Source of the DNA: UBA4656 sp002405525
GTDB taxonomy: Bacteria > Pseudomonadota > Gammaproteobacteria > Xanthomonadales > Ahniellaceae
DNA: 64,000 nucleotides
Assembly (NCBI GenBank): GCA_036723735.1
Contig: DAIMGT010000006.1
Location: 1-64,000, forward strand
Direction: 5' to 3'
Below the pieces are notes generated by a model, which did no database searches, was not told the origin of the DNA, and worked only from the letters and a program-made list of their open reading frames with translations. Within the stretch, counting starts at the first letter, position 1. Each line of letters starts with the position of its first letter. Positions 8,354-16,629 of the stretch are shown here, one piece after another. The translations under genes and the position numbers were made by a program.

Positions 8354-9532
8354 ATGTCGGATTCGATCGTCCTCGTCGGCGCCAAGCGCACCGCCATCGG
8401 CGCCCTGCTGGGCCAGTTCACCGGGGTCCCGGCGCCGGTCCTGGGCGCAACCGCGATCAAGGCCGCGGTCGAACAGGCCGGCATCGCCCCGGCGCACGTG
8501 TCCGAGGTCATCATGGGCTGTGTGCTGCCGGCCAATCTGGGCCAGGCACCAGCGCGCCAGGCGATGCGCCAGGCCGGCATCCCGGATGCGGCGGGCGCAA
8601 CGACCATCAACAAGGTCTGCGGCTCGGGCATGAAGGCGATCATGCTGGCCCACGACCTGATCAAGGCCGGCAGCGCCGACGTGCTGGTGGCCGGCGGCAT
8701 GGAGTCGATGACCAACGCCCCGCACCTGATCCCGAACTCGCGCACCGGCACGAAGTACGGTGACTTCTCGGCGATCGACCACATGGCGTGGGACGGTCTA
8801 ACCAACCCGTCCGACCGGAAGGCGATGGGCGTGTTCGCCGATGCCACGGCAGCACGTTACGGCTTCACACGTGAGGAGCAGGACGCCTACGCCGCCGAAT
8901 CCGTGCGCCGGGCGCAGGCGGCGATCGCCTCCGGCGCGTTCAGGGGCGAGATCGCGCCGGTCACCATTGCCGGTCGCAAGGGCGACGTGGTGGTCGACAC
9001 CGACGAATCCCCCGGCAAGCTCGATCCGGCGAAGATCCCGGCGCTGAAGCCGGCCTTCGGCAAGGACGGCACGGTGACCGCGGCGACCTCGTCCAGCATC
9101 AGCGACGGCGCGGCGGCCACCGTGGTCATGCGCGAGTCCGATGCCCGCCCGCGTGGCCTCAGGCCGCTGGTCCGGATCGTCGGCCACGCCACCTACTCGC
9201 ACCAGCCCGAGTGGTTCACCACCGCCCCGGTGGCCGCGATCAAGCAACTGCTGGATCGGGTCGGCTGGACGATCGCCGACGTCGACCTGTTCGAGGTCAA
9301 CGAGGCCTTCGCGGTGGTAGCCATGGCGCCGATGCGGGATCTCGGTCTGCCGCACGCCCGGCTGAACATCCGCGGCGGCGCCTGCGCCCTGGGCCACCCG
9401 ATCGGTTGCACCGGGGCCCGAATCGTGGTCACCCTGGCCCACGCCCTGATCGCACAAGGCGTGAGGCGCGGGGTGGCGGCGCTGTGCATCGGCGGCGGAG
9501 AGGCGACTGCGATCGCCGTGGAAGTCGCCTGA
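8354..9532 (+). CDS. Acetyl-CoA acetyltransferase (thiolase)
   Basis: 392-residue thiolase catalysing reversible condensation of acetyl-CoA or thiolytic cleavage of beta-ketoacyl-CoA. The acyl-accepting cysteine is in NKVCGSGMKA (Cys89), the catalytic His in GHPIGCTGAR (His348) and the second Cys in ALCIGGGEA (Cys378), so the active site is complete. Length and the N-terminus VLVGAKRTAIG fit the biosynthetic/degradative acetoacetyl-CoA class. The ATG at 8354 has GGAGG at 8343-8347; upstream codons in frame are shadow. With mccB downstream it may serve leucine/short-chain acyl-CoA degradation, but substrate range cannot be read from sequence. Confidence 0.93.
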   Translation: MSDSIVLVGAKRTAIGALLGQFTGVPAPVLGATAIKAAVEQAGIAPAHVSEVIMGCVLPANLGQAPARQAMRQAGIPDAAGATTINKVCGSGMKAIMLAHDLIKAGSADVLVAGGMESMTNAPHLIPNSRTGTKYGDFSAIDHMAWDGLTNPSDRKAMGVFADATAARYGFTREEQDAYAAESVRRAQAAIASGAFRGEIAPVTIAGRKGDVVVDTDESPGKLDPAKIPALKPAFGKDGTVTAATSSSISDGAAATVVMRESDARPRGLRPLVRIVGHATYSHQPEWFTTAPVAAIKQLLDRVGWTIADVDLFEVNEAFAVVAMAPMRDLGLPHARLNIRGGACALGHPIGCTGARIVVTLAHALIAQGVRRGVAALCIGGGEATAIAVEVA

Positions 9533-9609
9533 CGGTTCAGGTAAAAATGGCGGTCCCGGTGCGTGGATCGAGCCGGAATGACCAGAACCCTGAACCCGAG
9601 GAGTACCTG

Positions 9610-10008
9610 ATGAAGACGACGAAGATCGCGCTGGCTGCGGCCATCGCCCTGGGCCTTGCGGCCTGTTCGCAGCAGTCCGCCGACCAGGCGAAGGAAGCGG
9701 CAGACAAGGCCGCGGCCGCCGCACAGCAGGCCGCCGATGCCACCAAGCAGGCCGCCGAGCAGGCGGCTGCCGCCACCCAGCAGGCCGCGACGGCCGTCGG
9801 CGATGCCGCTCAGGCAGCCGGCGAGGCCGCGACGGACGCCGCGCAGGCGGTGGGCGATGCCGCGCAGCAGGCGGGCGATGCGGCAGGCCAGGCCGTCGAT
9901 GCGGCCCAGCAGGCTGCCGGCGACGCTGCCCAGGCCGCGGGCCAGGCCGTCGATGCGGCCGCAGAGAAGGTCGAGGAAGTGAAGGAAGAGGTGAAGAAGG
10001 ACGGCTGA
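9610..10008 (+). CDS. Alanine-rich lipoprotein with LEA/apolipoprotein-like helical repeats
   Basis: 132-residue protein. Residues 1-18 form a lipoprotein signal peptide ending in the lipobox LAAC with Cys19 as the lipidated residue. Residues 20 to about 110 are almost only Ala, Gln, Asp, Gly, Lys and Thr in an 11-residue-like pattern (AAQQAAD, GDAAQAAG, GQAVDAA) predicted to be a long amphipathic helix. The end is charged (EKVEEVKEEVKKDG). A 21-bp DNA unit is repeated exactly at 9886-9906 and 9940-9960, indicating recent internal duplication. GAGGAG precedes the ATG at 9610. No specific family is recognised; the composition resembles late-embryogenesis-abundant and envelope-tethering proteins. 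A terminator follows, so it is probably a single-gene unit. Confidence 0.8.
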   Translation: MKTTKIALAAAIALGLAACSQQSADQAKEAADKAAAAAQQAADATKQAAEQAAAATQQAATAVGDAAQAAGEAATDAAQAVGDAAQQAGDAAGQAVDAAQQAAGDAAQAAGQAVDAAAEKVEEVKEEVKKDG

Positions 10009-10035
10009 TCGCCGCGCGATCCGCAGCGGTTGTCC

Positions 10036-10068
10036 GAAGCCCTCGCTCTGCGGGGGCTTCTTCTTTTC
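10036..10068 (+). terminator. Rho-independent terminator after the lipoprotein gene
   Basis: Inverted repeat GAAGCCC ... GGGCTTC (10036-10042 and 10054-10060) followed by TTCTTTTC. It lies 28 bp after the lipoprotein stop on the same strand. Confidence 0.75.
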
Positions 10069-10103
10069 GGGCCCCGCAAGCCCATACCGCGCGGCCTGCG
10101 CGG

Positions 10104-10133
10104 TTGGCCGTCCGACCGTGCCGGGCCTACACT
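10104..10133 (+). promoter_or_regulatory. Possible promoter of the acyl-CoA carboxylase gene
   Basis: TTGGCC at 10104-10109 and TACACT at 10128-10133 with an 18-bp spacer, about 28 bp before the carboxylase ATG and just after a terminator. Both boxes deviate from consensus. Confidence 0.4.
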
Positions 10134-10160
10134 GCGCGCTTTCCGCGACCATCCAGCCTC

Positions 10161-11768
10161 ATGTCCGTCCTGCGCAGCCACGTCGATCCCCGCAGCCCCG
10201 ATTTCCAGGCCAATGCCGCCCACTTCGAAAGCCTCGTCGCCGAACTCAAGGTGCGGCTGGCCCGCAGCGCGGAGGGCGGCGGCGAGAAGGCCCGCGCGAA
10301 ACACACCGAGCGCGGCAAGCTGCTGCCCCGCGAGCGCATCCGCGCCCTGCTCGACCCGGGGTCGCCGTTCCTGGAACTGTCGCCGCTCGCGGCCGAGGGC
10401 CTCTATGACGATGCCGCACCCGGCGCCGGCATCGTCACCGGGATCGGCCGCGTCAACGGCATCGAGGTCATGGTGGTCGCCAACGACGCCACCGTGAAGG
10501 GCGGGACTTACTTTCCGATGACGGTCAGGAAGCACCTGCGCGCGCAGGAGATCGCCGGCGAGAACCACCTGCCCTGCGTCTACCTCGTCGACTCCGGCGG
10601 CGCCTTCCTGCCGCTGCAGGACGAGGTGTTCCCCGACCGCGACCATTTCGGTCGCATCTTCTACAACCAGGCACGCCTGAGCGCACGCAACATCCCGCAG
10701 GTGGCCGTGGTGATGGGCTCCTGCACCGCCGGCGGGGCCTACGTCCCGGCGATGAGCGACGAGACGATCATCGTGCGCGAGCAGGGCACGATCTTCCTCG
10801 GCGGCCCGCCGCTGGTGAGGGCCGCGACCGGGGAAGTGGTGGACGCAGAGGCGCTCGGAGGCGCGGATGTGCACACCGCGCAGTCCGGCGTTGCCGACCA
10901 CTTCGCCGAAAACGACGCCCATGCGCTGCAGATCGCGCGCGAGGTCGTCGCCCACCTCAACCGCAGCAAGGCCATGCCGCTGGCCTTGCGATCGCCCGCC
11001 GAGCCACTGTACGACCCGCGCGAACTGGCGGGCATCGTGCCCCGGGACACCCGCATTCCGTTCGATGTCCGCGAGGTGATCGCTCGTGTTGTCGACGGCT
11101 CGGAGTTCCACGAGTTCAAGTCCCGATACGGCAAGACCCTGGTCTGCGGCTTCGCCCACGTCCACGGCTACCCGGTCGGGATCGTGGCCAACAACGGCAT
11201 CCTGTTCGCCGAGAGCGCGCTCAAGGGCGCCCACTTCATCGAGTTGTGCAACCAGCGCGACGTGCCACTGGTCTTCCTGCAGAACATCACCGGCTTCATG
11301 GTCGGCCGCAAGTACGAAAACGCCGGTATCGCCAAGGACGGCGCGAAGATGGTCACTGCCGTGGCCTGCAGCCACGTACCGAAGTTCACCGTGATCATCG
11401 GTGGCTCGTTCGGCGCAGGCAACTATGCCATGTGCGGCCGCGGATACTCGCCGCGCTTCCTGTGGACGTGGCCCAACGCGCGGATCAGCGTGATGGGCGG
11501 CGAGCAGGCCGCCAGCGTGCTGGCCACGGTGCGCCGCGACGGCATCGAGGCCGCAGGCAAGGCCTGGTCGCGCGAGGAGGAAGAATCGTTCAAGGCGCCG
11601 ATCCGCGATCAGTACGAACGCCAGGGCAACCCCTACTACGCCACCGCACGACTGTGGGACGACGGCGTGATCGACCCGGCCGAGACCCGGCGCGTGCTCG
11701 GCCTCGCGATCTCCGCCAGCATGAACGCACCTTTCGACAAGGGCCGGTTCGGCGTGTTCCGCATGTAG
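10161..11768 (+). CDS. mccB: Methylcrotonoyl-CoA carboxylase beta (carboxyltransferase) subunit
   Basis: 535-residue biotin-dependent carboxyltransferase subunit, the usual length for 3-methylcrotonoyl-CoA carboxylase beta. It transfers the carboxyl from biotin to the acyl-CoA in leucine breakdown. Signatures include GTYFPMTVRKHLRAQEIA, VDSGGAFLPLQDEVFPD, GSCTAGGAYVPAMSDE (oxyanion-hole region), ILFAESALKGAHFIELC and GGSFGAGNYAMCGR. The last, with a C-terminus ending FGVFRM, is typical of the MCC rather than the propionyl-CoA branch. The ATG at 10161 fits the family start. The alpha (biotin carboxylase) partner is not in the window; only a GNAT gene follows. Geranyl-CoA carboxylase is the main alternative. 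Confidence 0.88.
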   Translation: MSVLRSHVDPRSPDFQANAAHFESLVAELKVRLARSAEGGGEKARAKHTERGKLLPRERIRALLDPGSPFLELSPLAAEGLYDDAAPGAGIVTGIGRVNGIEVMVVANDATVKGGTYFPMTVRKHLRAQEIAGENHLPCVYLVDSGGAFLPLQDEVFPDRDHFGRIFYNQARLSARNIPQVAVVMGSCTAGGAYVPAMSDETIIVREQGTIFLGGPPLVRAATGEVVDAEALGGADVHTAQSGVADHFAENDAHALQIAREVVAHLNRSKAMPLALRSPAEPLYDPRELAGIVPRDTRIPFDVREVIARVVDGSEFHEFKSRYGKTLVCGFAHVHGYPVGIVANNGILFAESALKGAHFIELCNQRDVPLVFLQNITGFMVGRKYENAGIAKDGAKMVTAVACSHVPKFTVIIGGSFGAGNYAMCGRGYSPRFLWTWPNARISVMGGEQAASVLATVRRDGIEAAGKAWSREEEESFKAPIRDQYERQGNPYYATARLWDDGVIDPAETRRVLGLAISASMNAPFDKGRFGVFRM

Positions 11769-11786
11769 GCCCGTCGGTCCCGCGCC

Positions 11787-12278
11787 ATGGCCGCCCCCTT
11801 CTTCCATATCCGTCGCATCGGCCGGTGTGACGACGCAGCGATCGCCGCGATCATTCGCAGGGTGATGCACGAGTTCGGGGCCAGCGGCCCCGGCTTCGCG
11901 ATTCACGACCCGGAGGTGGATCACATCGCCGCCGCCTACGCGGGGCAACGCTGCGCCTATTTCGTGGTCGAACGCGGCGGCGCGGTGCTGGGAGGCGGCG
12001 GCATCGCGCCGCTCGACGGCGGGGACGCGGACACCTGCGAACTGCGCAAGATGTACTTCCTGCCGGCCCTGCGCGGGCTGGGTGCCGGCCGAGCACTGAT
12101 CGCGGTCTGCCTCGACGCGGCGCGGGCGGCCGGATTCCGACGCTGCTACCTCGAGACGCTGACCGGGATGGACGCCGCGCAACGCCTGTACGAACGCTCA
12201 GGCTTCGCGCGCGTCCCAGGGCCGATCGGCGCCACCGGGCACTTCGGCTGCAACCGCTTCTACCTTCGCGACCTGTAG
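11787..12278 (+). CDS. GNAT family N-acetyltransferase
   Basis: 163-residue single-domain GNAT protein using acetyl-CoA on an unknown acceptor. Motif A is recognisable as CELRKMYFLPALRGLGAGRALI (about residues 88-108, with the RGLGAGRA pyrophosphate loop), followed by YLETLTGMDAAQRLYERSGF, the usual motif B. It begins 18 bp after the mccB stop on the same strand and may be co-transcribed. Substrate not inferable. Confidence 0.85.
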   Translation: MAAPFFHIRRIGRCDDAAIAAIIRRVMHEFGASGPGFAIHDPEVDHIAAAYAGQRCAYFVVERGGAVLGGGGIAPLDGGDADTCELRKMYFLPALRGLGAGRALIAVCLDAARAAGFRRCYLETLTGMDAAQRLYERSGFARVPGPIGATGHFGCNRFYLRDL

Positions 12279-12391
12279 CCGCTCCGCGCTGCGGTCCCGG
12301 CGCGGTCTTCGTCCTACGGCAGGCGGACCGCCGGCGGGGGCCGCCGGAACGGATGCCACGGACGCGCCGTGCCTGACGCCGCTGAAACGAC

Positions 12392-12413
12392 GACGGGCCC
12401 CGCAGGGCCCGTC
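12392..12413 (-). terminator. Hairpin at the end of the rimP-pnp operon
   Basis: Perfect 9-bp inverted repeat GACGGGCCC-CGCA-GGGCCCGTC at 12392-12413, 26 bp beyond the pnp stop. On the minus strand it is followed by only a weak GTCGTTTC tract, so termination is plausible but not certain. The converging GNAT gene ends at 12278, so it could serve both directions. Confidence 0.5.
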
Positions 12414-12438
12414 ACGCTGGATCACCGACAGCGGCGTA

Positions 12439-14544
12439 TCAACCCGCGGCGTCCTCCAGGACGGCCTTGATCGACAGGCGGATGCGACCCTGCTTGTCGA
12501 CCTCGAGCACCTTGACGCGCACCATGTCGCCCTCCTTGAGCTTGTCGCTGACCCGCTCGACACGCTCACTGGAGATCTGCGAAACGTGGACCAGCCCGTC
12601 CCGACCCGGCAGGATCGTCACGAAAGCACCGAAGTCCATCAGCTTGGCGACCCTGCCTTCGTAAATTCGGCCCGGCTCGACGTCTGCGGTGATCATCTCG
12701 ATGCGCTTCTTGGCCGCTTCCGCCGCTTCGCGGTTGACCGAAGCGATGATCACCGTGCCATCGTCGCTGATGTCGATCGTGGTGCCGGTCTCCTCGGTGA
12801 TCGAGCGGATGGTGGCGCCGCCTTTGCCGATCACCTCGCGGATCTTGTCCGGGTGGATGCGGATGGTGAGCAGCCTCGGCGCATACTCGCTCATCTCGGC
12901 GCGCGAGGTAGAAATCACCTTGGCCATCTCGCCGAGGATGTGCAGCCGGCCCTGGCGCGCCTGGTCCAGAGCGACCTTCATGATCTCCTCGGTGATGCCG
13001 TCGATCTTGATGTCCATCTGCAGCGCCGACACGCCCTCAGCCGACCCGGCCACCTTGAAGTCCATGTCGCCGAGGTGATCCTCGTCGCCGAGGATGTCGC
13101 TGAGTACGACATAGGCGTCGCCCTCCTTGATCAGGCCCATCGCGATTCCCGCGACCGGTGCCTTGATCGGCACGCCGGCGTCCATCAGGGCCAGCGATGA
13201 GCCGCAAACCGAGGCCATCGACGAGGAGCCGTTCGATTCGGTGATCTCGGAGACCACGCGGACCACGTAGGGAAACGACTCCATCGAGGGCATCACGGCT
13301 TGGACGCCGCGACGCGCGAGCCGGCCGTGGCCGATCTCGCGGCGCTTGGGCGCCAGCATGTTGCTGATCTCGCCAACCGAGAACGGCGGGAAGTTGTAGT
13401 GGAACAGGAAGGTGTCCTTCGACTCGCCCTCCACCGCGTCGATGATCTGCGCATCGCGCCCGGTCCCCAGCGTGGTGGTGACCACCGCCTGCGTCTCGCC
13501 GCGAGTGAACAGCGACGACCCGTGAGTGCGAGGCAGCACGCCAACGCGCACGCTGATCGGCCGCACGGTGACGAGATCGCGACCATCGATGCGCACCTTG
13601 GTCTTGATGACCTCGTCGCGCATGGTTGTGTACTCGATCTCGCCGAACTCCTTGACGATCGAACTCTCGTGCCAACCGCCGACCGTGCTGCCCGGATCGG
13701 TGCGCAGCTTCTCGACGCACTCCTTGCGAAGCGCCGAGATGGCGTCGCGTCGCGACGCCTTCTCACGGATCTTGAACGCCGCGGCGAGGCGATCGCCCAG
13801 CATGCCGCGGATCGCACCCTGGAGATCGTCGTGCTTCGGCGCCGGGGCCCAGGTGAACGGCTTCACCCCCGCCTCGGCCGCAAACGCTGCGATCGCCTGG
13901 ATCGCCGTCTGCATTTCTCGATGCCCGAACATCACCGCGCCGAGCATGACGTCCTCGGGCAGGAGCTTGGCCTCCGACTCCACCATCAGCACCGCCTTGG
14001 CGGTGCCGGCGACCACCAGGTCGAGATCGGAGGACTTCAACTCGCTGTTGGCCGGATTGAGCAGGAACTTGCCGTTGGCGTAGCCGACCCGTGCCGCCCC
14101 GATGGGGCCGGCGAAGGGGATGCCGGAGATCGCCAGCGCAGCCGACGTGCCGAGCATGGCCGGGATGTCGCCGTCGACTTCGGGGTTCATCGACATCACG
14201 GTCGCCATGACCTGGACCTCATGGCGGAAGTTTTCCGGGAACAGTGGCCGGATCGGGCGGTCGATCAGGCGCGAGGTGAGCGTCTCGCGCTCGGTCGGCC
14301 GTCCCTCGCGCTTGAAGAAGCCGCCGGGAATGCGGCCTCCCGCGTAGAACTTCTCCACGTAGTGAACCGACAGCGGGAAGAAATCCTTCCCTTCGAGCGG
14401 CTTGCTCGCGCCGACCACCGTCACCAGCACCACGGTGCCGGCCATATGCACCATGACCGCCCCGCTGGCCTGGCGGGCGATCTCGCCCGTCTCCAGCGTG
14501 ACATCGTGGTTCCCGTAGCGGAACGTCTTGGTTGTTTTCGCCAC
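12439..14544 (-). CDS. pnp: Polyribonucleotide nucleotidyltransferase (PNPase)
   Basis: 701-residue 3'-5' phosphorolytic exoribonuclease and degradosome component. Two RNase PH folds are visible: the first carries FFPLSVHYVEKFYAGGRIPGGF and LIDRPIRPLFP, the second GRDAQIIDAVEG, FHYNFPPFSVGE and ILGDEDHLGDMDFKVAGS with the Asp residues that bind metal. A KH domain (IREVIGKGGATIRSI, about 554-568) and an S1 domain (GRIYEGRVAKLMDFGAFVTILPG, about 618-640) close the protein. Length is normal. It lies 31 bp downstream of rpsO, the conserved rpsO-pnp arrangement. In E. coli PNPase represses its own mRNA after RNase III cleavage; I did not find a clear equivalent stem here. Confidence 0.97.
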   Translation of the reverse strand: MAKTTKTFRYGNHDVTLETGEIARQASGAVMVHMAGTVVLVTVVGASKPLEGKDFFPLSVHYVEKFYAGGRIPGGFFKREGRPTERETLTSRLIDRPIRPLFPENFRHEVQVMATVMSMNPEVDGDIPAMLGTSAALAISGIPFAGPIGAARVGYANGKFLLNPANSELKSSDLDLVVAGTAKAVLMVESEAKLLPEDVMLGAVMFGHREMQTAIQAIAAFAAEAGVKPFTWAPAPKHDDLQGAIRGMLGDRLAAAFKIREKASRRDAISALRKECVEKLRTDPGSTVGGWHESSIVKEFGEIEYTTMRDEVIKTKVRIDGRDLVTVRPISVRVGVLPRTHGSSLFTRGETQAVVTTTLGTGRDAQIIDAVEGESKDTFLFHYNFPPFSVGEISNMLAPKRREIGHGRLARRGVQAVMPSMESFPYVVRVVSEITESNGSSSMASVCGSSLALMDAGVPIKAPVAGIAMGLIKEGDAYVVLSDILGDEDHLGDMDFKVAGSAEGVSALQMDIKIDGITEEIMKVALDQARQGRLHILGEMAKVISTSRAEMSEYAPRLLTIRIHPDKIREVIGKGGATIRSITEETGTTIDISDDGTVIIASVNREAAEAAKKRIEMITADVEPGRIYEGRVAKLMDFGAFVTILPGRDGLVHVSQISSERVERVSDKLKEGDMVRVKVLEVDKQGRIRLSIKAVLEDAAG

Positions 14545-14575
14545 TGCGGCGGTCCTTATCTGCTGTCGTACCCGG

Positions 14576-14845
14576 TTAGCGGCGGATGCCGAGGCGGCCG
14601 ATGAGCGTCTTGTAACGCTCCGCGTCCTTGTCCTTGAGGTAGTTCAGCAGGCGGCGCCGCTGGTTGACCAACTTGAGCAGACCGCGCCGCGAATGGTGGT
14701 CCTTCGCGTGGCTGCCGAAGTGCTGCGTGAGGTGGTCGATACGGGCCGAGAGCAGCGCGACCTGCACTTCCGGCGATCCGGTGTCGTTGCTGGCGCGCTT
14801 GTAATCGTTGATGATCTTGCTGGTCTGTTCGGGCGTAAGAGACAT
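14576..14845 (-). CDS. rpsO: 30S ribosomal protein S15
   Basis: 89-residue S15, which binds the three-way junction of 16S rRNA early in 30S assembly. Full-length family match: MSLTPEQTSKIINDY, SPEVQVALLSARI, HLTQHFGSHAKDHHSRRGLL, RRRLLNYLKDKD and the C-terminus LIGRLGIRR. The ATG at 14845 is preceded by GGAAAC; frames starting further upstream are shadow. A 160-bp gap separates it from truB, room for an rpsO promoter and the 5' leader that S15 uses for autoregulation in E. coli. Confidence 0.97.
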   Translation of the reverse strand: MSLTPEQTSKIINDYKRASNDTGSPEVQVALLSARIDHLTQHFGSHAKDHHSRRGLLKLVNQRRRLLNYLKDKDAERYKTLIGRLGIRR

Positions 14846-15005
14846 GATGGTTTCCGATCGGATGACGGGCCGGTACAAGGCGCCGGAGCGGGCGCCGGAC
14901 GCGAACGATGGCCCGTCGGAGGATGCGTTTCTGACGGCTGGAAGCCCAGCATTGTAGCCCCGCGCCGCGCCGCCGGACAAGCGAACGCCCCGACTCGGGC
15001 ATCCG

Positions 15006-15980
15006 TCACGTGCCCGGCGCGAACGCTCGCCGGGTCCGAAGCAGGCCGTCCGGGCCGGCGTCGGCGATTGCCACCAGACCGCCCGGGCCGTGCACGCGGC
15101 ACGGCCCCGTAGCCGCACCGGCGGCGAACGCGAGCGGTTGCCCCTGGCGCAACCGGCGCTCCGCATCCGCGTCCACGTCGACCCGGCGCCAGCCCGATAG
15201 TCCGTCCGCCACCGGCCGCAACAGGGCGCCGCCGCGGGCCGCCGCGCACTCGGCGTCCAACGCAGCCAGGCTGGTCATCGGCGCGCCTGCGAAAGGTTCC
15301 ACCCAGGTCCGCCGCAGTGCCGCCAGGTGCGCAGGGCAACCGAGCGCCGCCCCGAGATCGGACGCAAGACTGCGGATGTAGGTCCCGGAACCGCACAGCA
15401 CGTCCAGCGAGAGTCCAGGCCAGTCGACCCCCGATTCCCCCGGCGGCCGCCCGACCAGCGCATCGGCAGGTCGCGGTGGCGCCCAGCCCGAGGCCAGCGC
15501 CGAAGGGACTGAGAGGCGCGCCGCCAGCGCATGGATCTCGACCTCGCGTTCCGGGGCCTCGACCACCTCGCCGCGGCGGGCCAACCGGTACAGCGGCACG
15601 CCGTCGCGCTTGAGCGCCGAATAGGCTGGCGGCCGCTGGCGAATGCGGCCACGGAAGCCGGCCAGCGTGCGTTCGAGACGCGCGGCATCGAGCGGCGGCA
15701 CTGCACCGGCGGCCAGCACGCGCCCTTCGCGGTCGCCGGTTTCGGTGGATGCACCCAGCGCAACCTCGGCGACATAGGCCTTGCGCGCGCCGAGCAGCAG
15801 GCCGGCGATCTTGGTCGCCTCACCGAAGCAGCACGGCAGCATGCCGGTGGCGAGCGGGTCGAGCGCGCCGGTGTGCCCCGCCTTGTCCGCGCCGAGCAGG
15901 CGGCGCGCACGCGCCAACGCCTGGTTCGACGACAGACCGAGCGGTTTGTCGAGCAGCAGAATGCCGTTGACGGCGGCCAT
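15006..15980 (-). CDS. truB: tRNA pseudouridine(55) synthase
   Basis: 324-residue TruB, forming pseudouridine 55 in the T-loop of tRNAs. The catalytic motif AGHTGALDPLATGML has the nucleophilic Asp41. GILLLDKPLGLSSN at the start, RQRPPAYSALKRDGVPLY and CGSGTYIRSLASDLG are family blocks. The C-terminal part is a small PUA-like domain (about 255-324). Between LSV (about 157) and LSLDV there is an unusually long Pro/Gly/Ala-rich stretch of roughly 30 residues not seen in E. coli TruB, probably a surface insertion. It follows rbfA by 20 bp in the conserved operon. Confidence 0.95.
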   Translation of the reverse strand: MAAVNGILLLDKPLGLSSNQALARARRLLGADKAGHTGALDPLATGMLPCCFGEATKIAGLLLGARKAYVAEVALGASTETGDREGRVLAAGAVPPLDAARLERTLAGFRGRIRQRPPAYSALKRDGVPLYRLARRGEVVEAPEREVEIHALAARLSVPSALASGWAPPRPADALVGRPPGESGVDWPGLSLDVLCGSGTYIRSLASDLGAALGCPAHLAALRRTWVEPFAGAPMTSLAALDAECAAARGGALLRPVADGLSGWRRVDVDADAERRLRQGQPLAFAAGAATGPCRVHGPGGLVAIADAGPDGLLRTRRAFAPGT

Positions 15981-16000
15981 CGATCGGTTCGGGCAAGACC

Positions 16001-16345
16001 TCAGCGCGGGTCGCGCAGAAGGTGCTCGATGCGCTCGCCGCGGTCGACCGAATCGTCGTACTTGAAATGCAGCTGCGGCACCGAACGAATGCGCATGCCG
16101 CGCGACAGCTCGCGGCGGAATTCCTTTGCCGCCTCGTTGAGCAGCTTTATCGCCGGCGCGCCCTGTTCGGGCAGCAGTGCCGTGACCCAGACGGTAGCGT
16201 GCTCGAGATCACGCGTGACCTCGACATCCGAGACCGACACCGACGGCAGCGCATGGTCGCGCACCGCGTCGTGCACCAGCACGGCGACCTCGCGCCGCAA
16301 TTCGGCGGCGACGCGGTCGGAGCGTTTGTATTCGCGGTGGGACAT
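16001..16345 (-). CDS. rbfA: Ribosome-binding factor A
   Basis: 114-residue KH-type protein that assists 16S rRNA maturation and 30S assembly, important in the cold. Recognised from REYKRSDRVAAELRREVAVLV, SVSVSDVEVTRDLEHATVWVT, the C-terminal RRELSRGMRIRSVPQLHFKYDDSVDRGERI and its position between infB and truB. Slightly shorter than the E. coli protein (133 aa), lacking the disordered tail. Confidence 0.96.
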   Translation of the reverse strand: MSHREYKRSDRVAAELRREVAVLVHDAVRDHALPSVSVSDVEVTRDLEHATVWVTALLPEQGAPAIKLLNEAAKEFRRELSRGMRIRSVPQLHFKYDDSVDRGERIEHLLRDPR

Positions 16346-16629
16346 GGCGGTGGACTCGGTGGGGCTTCTACGGGCTGGAGGTTCCGGCTTCGGCGTGGAT
16401 CAGGGCCGAGGGCCGGGACCTCTCGACCTTGGAGCGCGGAGCGACTTGTCGGTAGCTGCTGCCTGGGGCCCAGGGCCCAGTGCCCGCCGACGGTAGCGAG
16501 CTTGCGTGTGACGCCCGGCGCGTGGCACCGGCGCCCGCCTCGAAGGCACTTCGGGCCGGCTCTTCGCTGGGCCCTATACCCTGGGCCCTTGTCCCCATCG
16601 AAGCCGAAGCACGCGAGCCCGCGACGATC
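16346..16629. repeat. 284-bp infB-rbfA spacer with an imperfect GGGCCC inverted repeat
   Basis: An unusually long spacer within an otherwise tight operon. The element at 16466-16480 (two GGGCCC units) and the element at 16567-16588 (CTGGGCCC ... CTGGGCCC) are reverse complements except for a 4-bp TATA-type insertion, so they could pair over an 86-nt loop or each fold locally. No T-run follows, so this is not an ordinary terminator. Open frames across it have no recognisable homology and I regard them as shadows. Confidence 0.5.
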
